From: Comamonadaceae bacterium M7527
Lineage (GTDB): Bacteria; Pseudomonadota; Gammaproteobacteria; Burkholderiales; Burkholderiaceae_C
DNA: 64,000 nt
Assembly (NCBI GenBank): GCA_021044545.1
Contig: CP087990.1
Coordinates: forward strand, 806,001-870,000
Reading direction: 5' to 3'
Under the pieces are notes generated by a model. That model saw only the letters and a list, made by a program, of their open reading frames with translations. It was not told the DNA's origin and searched no databases. Shown piece after piece: positions 63,086 through 64,000 of this stretch (its first letter is position 1; each line of letters opens with the position of its first letter). A program made the translations under genes and the position numbers.

Positions 63086-64000
63086 TGGGCTTTACTGGAA
63101 TCGAGTTGGGCGGCATCATGTTCGCCTTCATGCTGGTGTTGCTGGCATTGCGCATGCACATTGGCGTGGCCATGTTGCTCACTGGCTCTGTTGGCTACAT
63201 AGCCGTAGCAGGCTTTGACCCGCTGATGGCTTACTTCAAGGGTGCAGCCTACGCGCGCTACTCCATTTACGACTTATCCGTCGTGCCATTATTTTTGCTC
63301 ATGGGGCAATTTGCGACGCACGGCGGCCTGTCCAAAGCCTTGTTCAAAGCAGGCAACGCCATGATTGGGCACTGGCGCGGTGGCATGGCCATGGGCGCTG
63401 TAACAGCCTGTGCGGGCTTTGGTGCCATCTGCGGCTCATCATTGGCCACTGCCGCCACCATGGGGCAAGTGGCACTGCCTGAACTCAAAAAACACGGCTA
63501 CTCAGAGCGCTTGTCGGCTGCAGCCATTGCCGCTGGTGGCACATTGGGCATCTTGATTCCGCCCTCAGTCCCCTTGGTGATCTACGCCATCATCACAGAG
63601 CAAAATATTGCCAAAATGTTTTTGGCTGCGTTTATTCCCGGCATATTGGCGGCTGTGGGCTATATGGTGGTCATCAGCATCATTGCGCGCATCAGCCCAC
63701 AGGATGCACCACGAGGCACCAGGTTCACCCTGGCCCAGCGTTTGCAAGCCTTGGCCGAGACATGGCCTGTGATCCTGATTTTTGTGGTGGTTATTGGCGG
63801 AATTTATGGCGGTATCTTTACACCTACCGAAGCTGCATCCATAGGCACATTGGCCACAGCTATAGTGGCCTGGACCTCTGGCGGCCTGAAGGGGCGTGGC
63901 TTTTTTGACTGCATTTATGGCGCAGCAGGTGCTACCGGCATGATCTTTTTAATCTTGCTTGGCGCAGACATCTTGAACGTGTTTTTGGCACTGACCCAAG
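63082..64000 (+). CDS. dctM: TRAP transporter large permease (partial)
   Basis: Twelve-helix membrane subunit that moves the solute with Na+ or H+. About 306 codons are visible before the right edge, with no stop. The frame reads MMGFTGIELGGIMFAFMLVL, VVPLFLLMGQFATHGGL, FGAICGSSLATAATMGQVAL, AAGGTLGILIPPSVPLVIYA and GGIFTPTEAASIGTLA, all DctM hallmarks. Translationally coupled to dctQ. Confidence 0.93.
   Translation, partial: MMGFTGIELGGIMFAFMLVLLALRMHIGVAMLLTGSVGYIAVAGFDPLMAYFKGAAYARYSIYDLSVVPLFLLMGQFATHGGLSKALFKAGNAMIGHWRGGMAMGAVTACAGFGAICGSSLATAATMGQVALPELKKHGYSERLSAAAIAAGGTLGILIPPSVPLVIYAIITEQNIAKMFLAAFIPGILAAVGYMVVISIIARISPQDAPRGTRFTLAQRLQALAETWPVILIFVVVIGGIYGGIFTPTEAASIGTLATAIVAWTSGGLKGRGFFDCIYGAAGATGMIFLILLGADILNVFLALTQ

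Overview
The window looks like a chromosomal segment of a betaproteobacterium of the order Burkholderiales, most like Comamonadaceae. This rests on gene order (rpsB-tsf-pyrH-frr, cdsA-dxr-rseP-bamA-skp-lpxD-fabZ-lpxA-lpxB-rnhB, greA beside a DUF4149 gene and carAB, phaR beside rimO) and on the polyhydroxyalkanoate (PHA) and propionyl-CoA genes. Coding density is very high: no gene-free stretch exceeds about 235 bases. I saw no insertion sequence, prophage, integrase, CRISPR array or rRNA gene. There are two tRNA genes, Leu(CAG) and Val(GAC).

Layout. (1) 1-5.3 kb: the start of aceE (pyruvate dehydrogenase E1), a divergent sensor kinase/response regulator pair, folD and a DUF4149 membrane protein. 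(2) 5.3-25.3 kb: a long leftward run with greA, carA/carB (open as one reading frame here), a SpoU-type RNA methyltransferase, the lipid A and outer-membrane biogenesis genes, and the translation/nucleotide genes rpsB, tsf, pyrH and frr. (3) 25.4-33 kb: amidase, YggT protein, RNase R, tRNA-Leu, rimO, phaR and psd. (4) 33-39.4 kb: an accessory locus with a class III aminotransferase, an integral membrane protein, a GT4 glycosyltransferase, UDP-glucose dehydrogenase and a PlcP-like metallophosphoesterase. (5) 39.5-45 kb: tRNA-Val, relA, an alpha/beta hydrolase, 3-hydroxybutyrate dehydrogenase and a NYN-domain protein. (6) 45-53 kb: a propionyl-CoA to succinyl-CoA operon with a divergent GntR regulator. 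(7) 53-64 kb: trhO, dusA, phaB-phaA-phaC, pgeF, a methyltransferase and a TRAP transporter cut by the right edge.

The most interesting part is region 4. Each of its intergenic control regions carries 11-bp-spaced TGTCA-type repeats that look like PhoB boxes. Its genes fit phosphate-starvation lipid remodelling: a PlcP-like phospholipase C would release diacylglycerol, Ugd would supply UDP-glucuronate, and the GT4 enzyme would make a phosphorus-free glycolipid. The aminotransferase and the membrane protein in the same locus have no place in the described pathway and may mark an additional lipid modification.

A second theme is data quality. Five conserved genes (lpxD, bamA, relA, bdhA, phaB) are each broken by one frameshift, and carA runs into carB. 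All six events are explained by loss of exactly one base, two of them in A-runs. This suggests residual deletion errors in the assembly more than six real mutations, since lpxD and bamA are normally essential.
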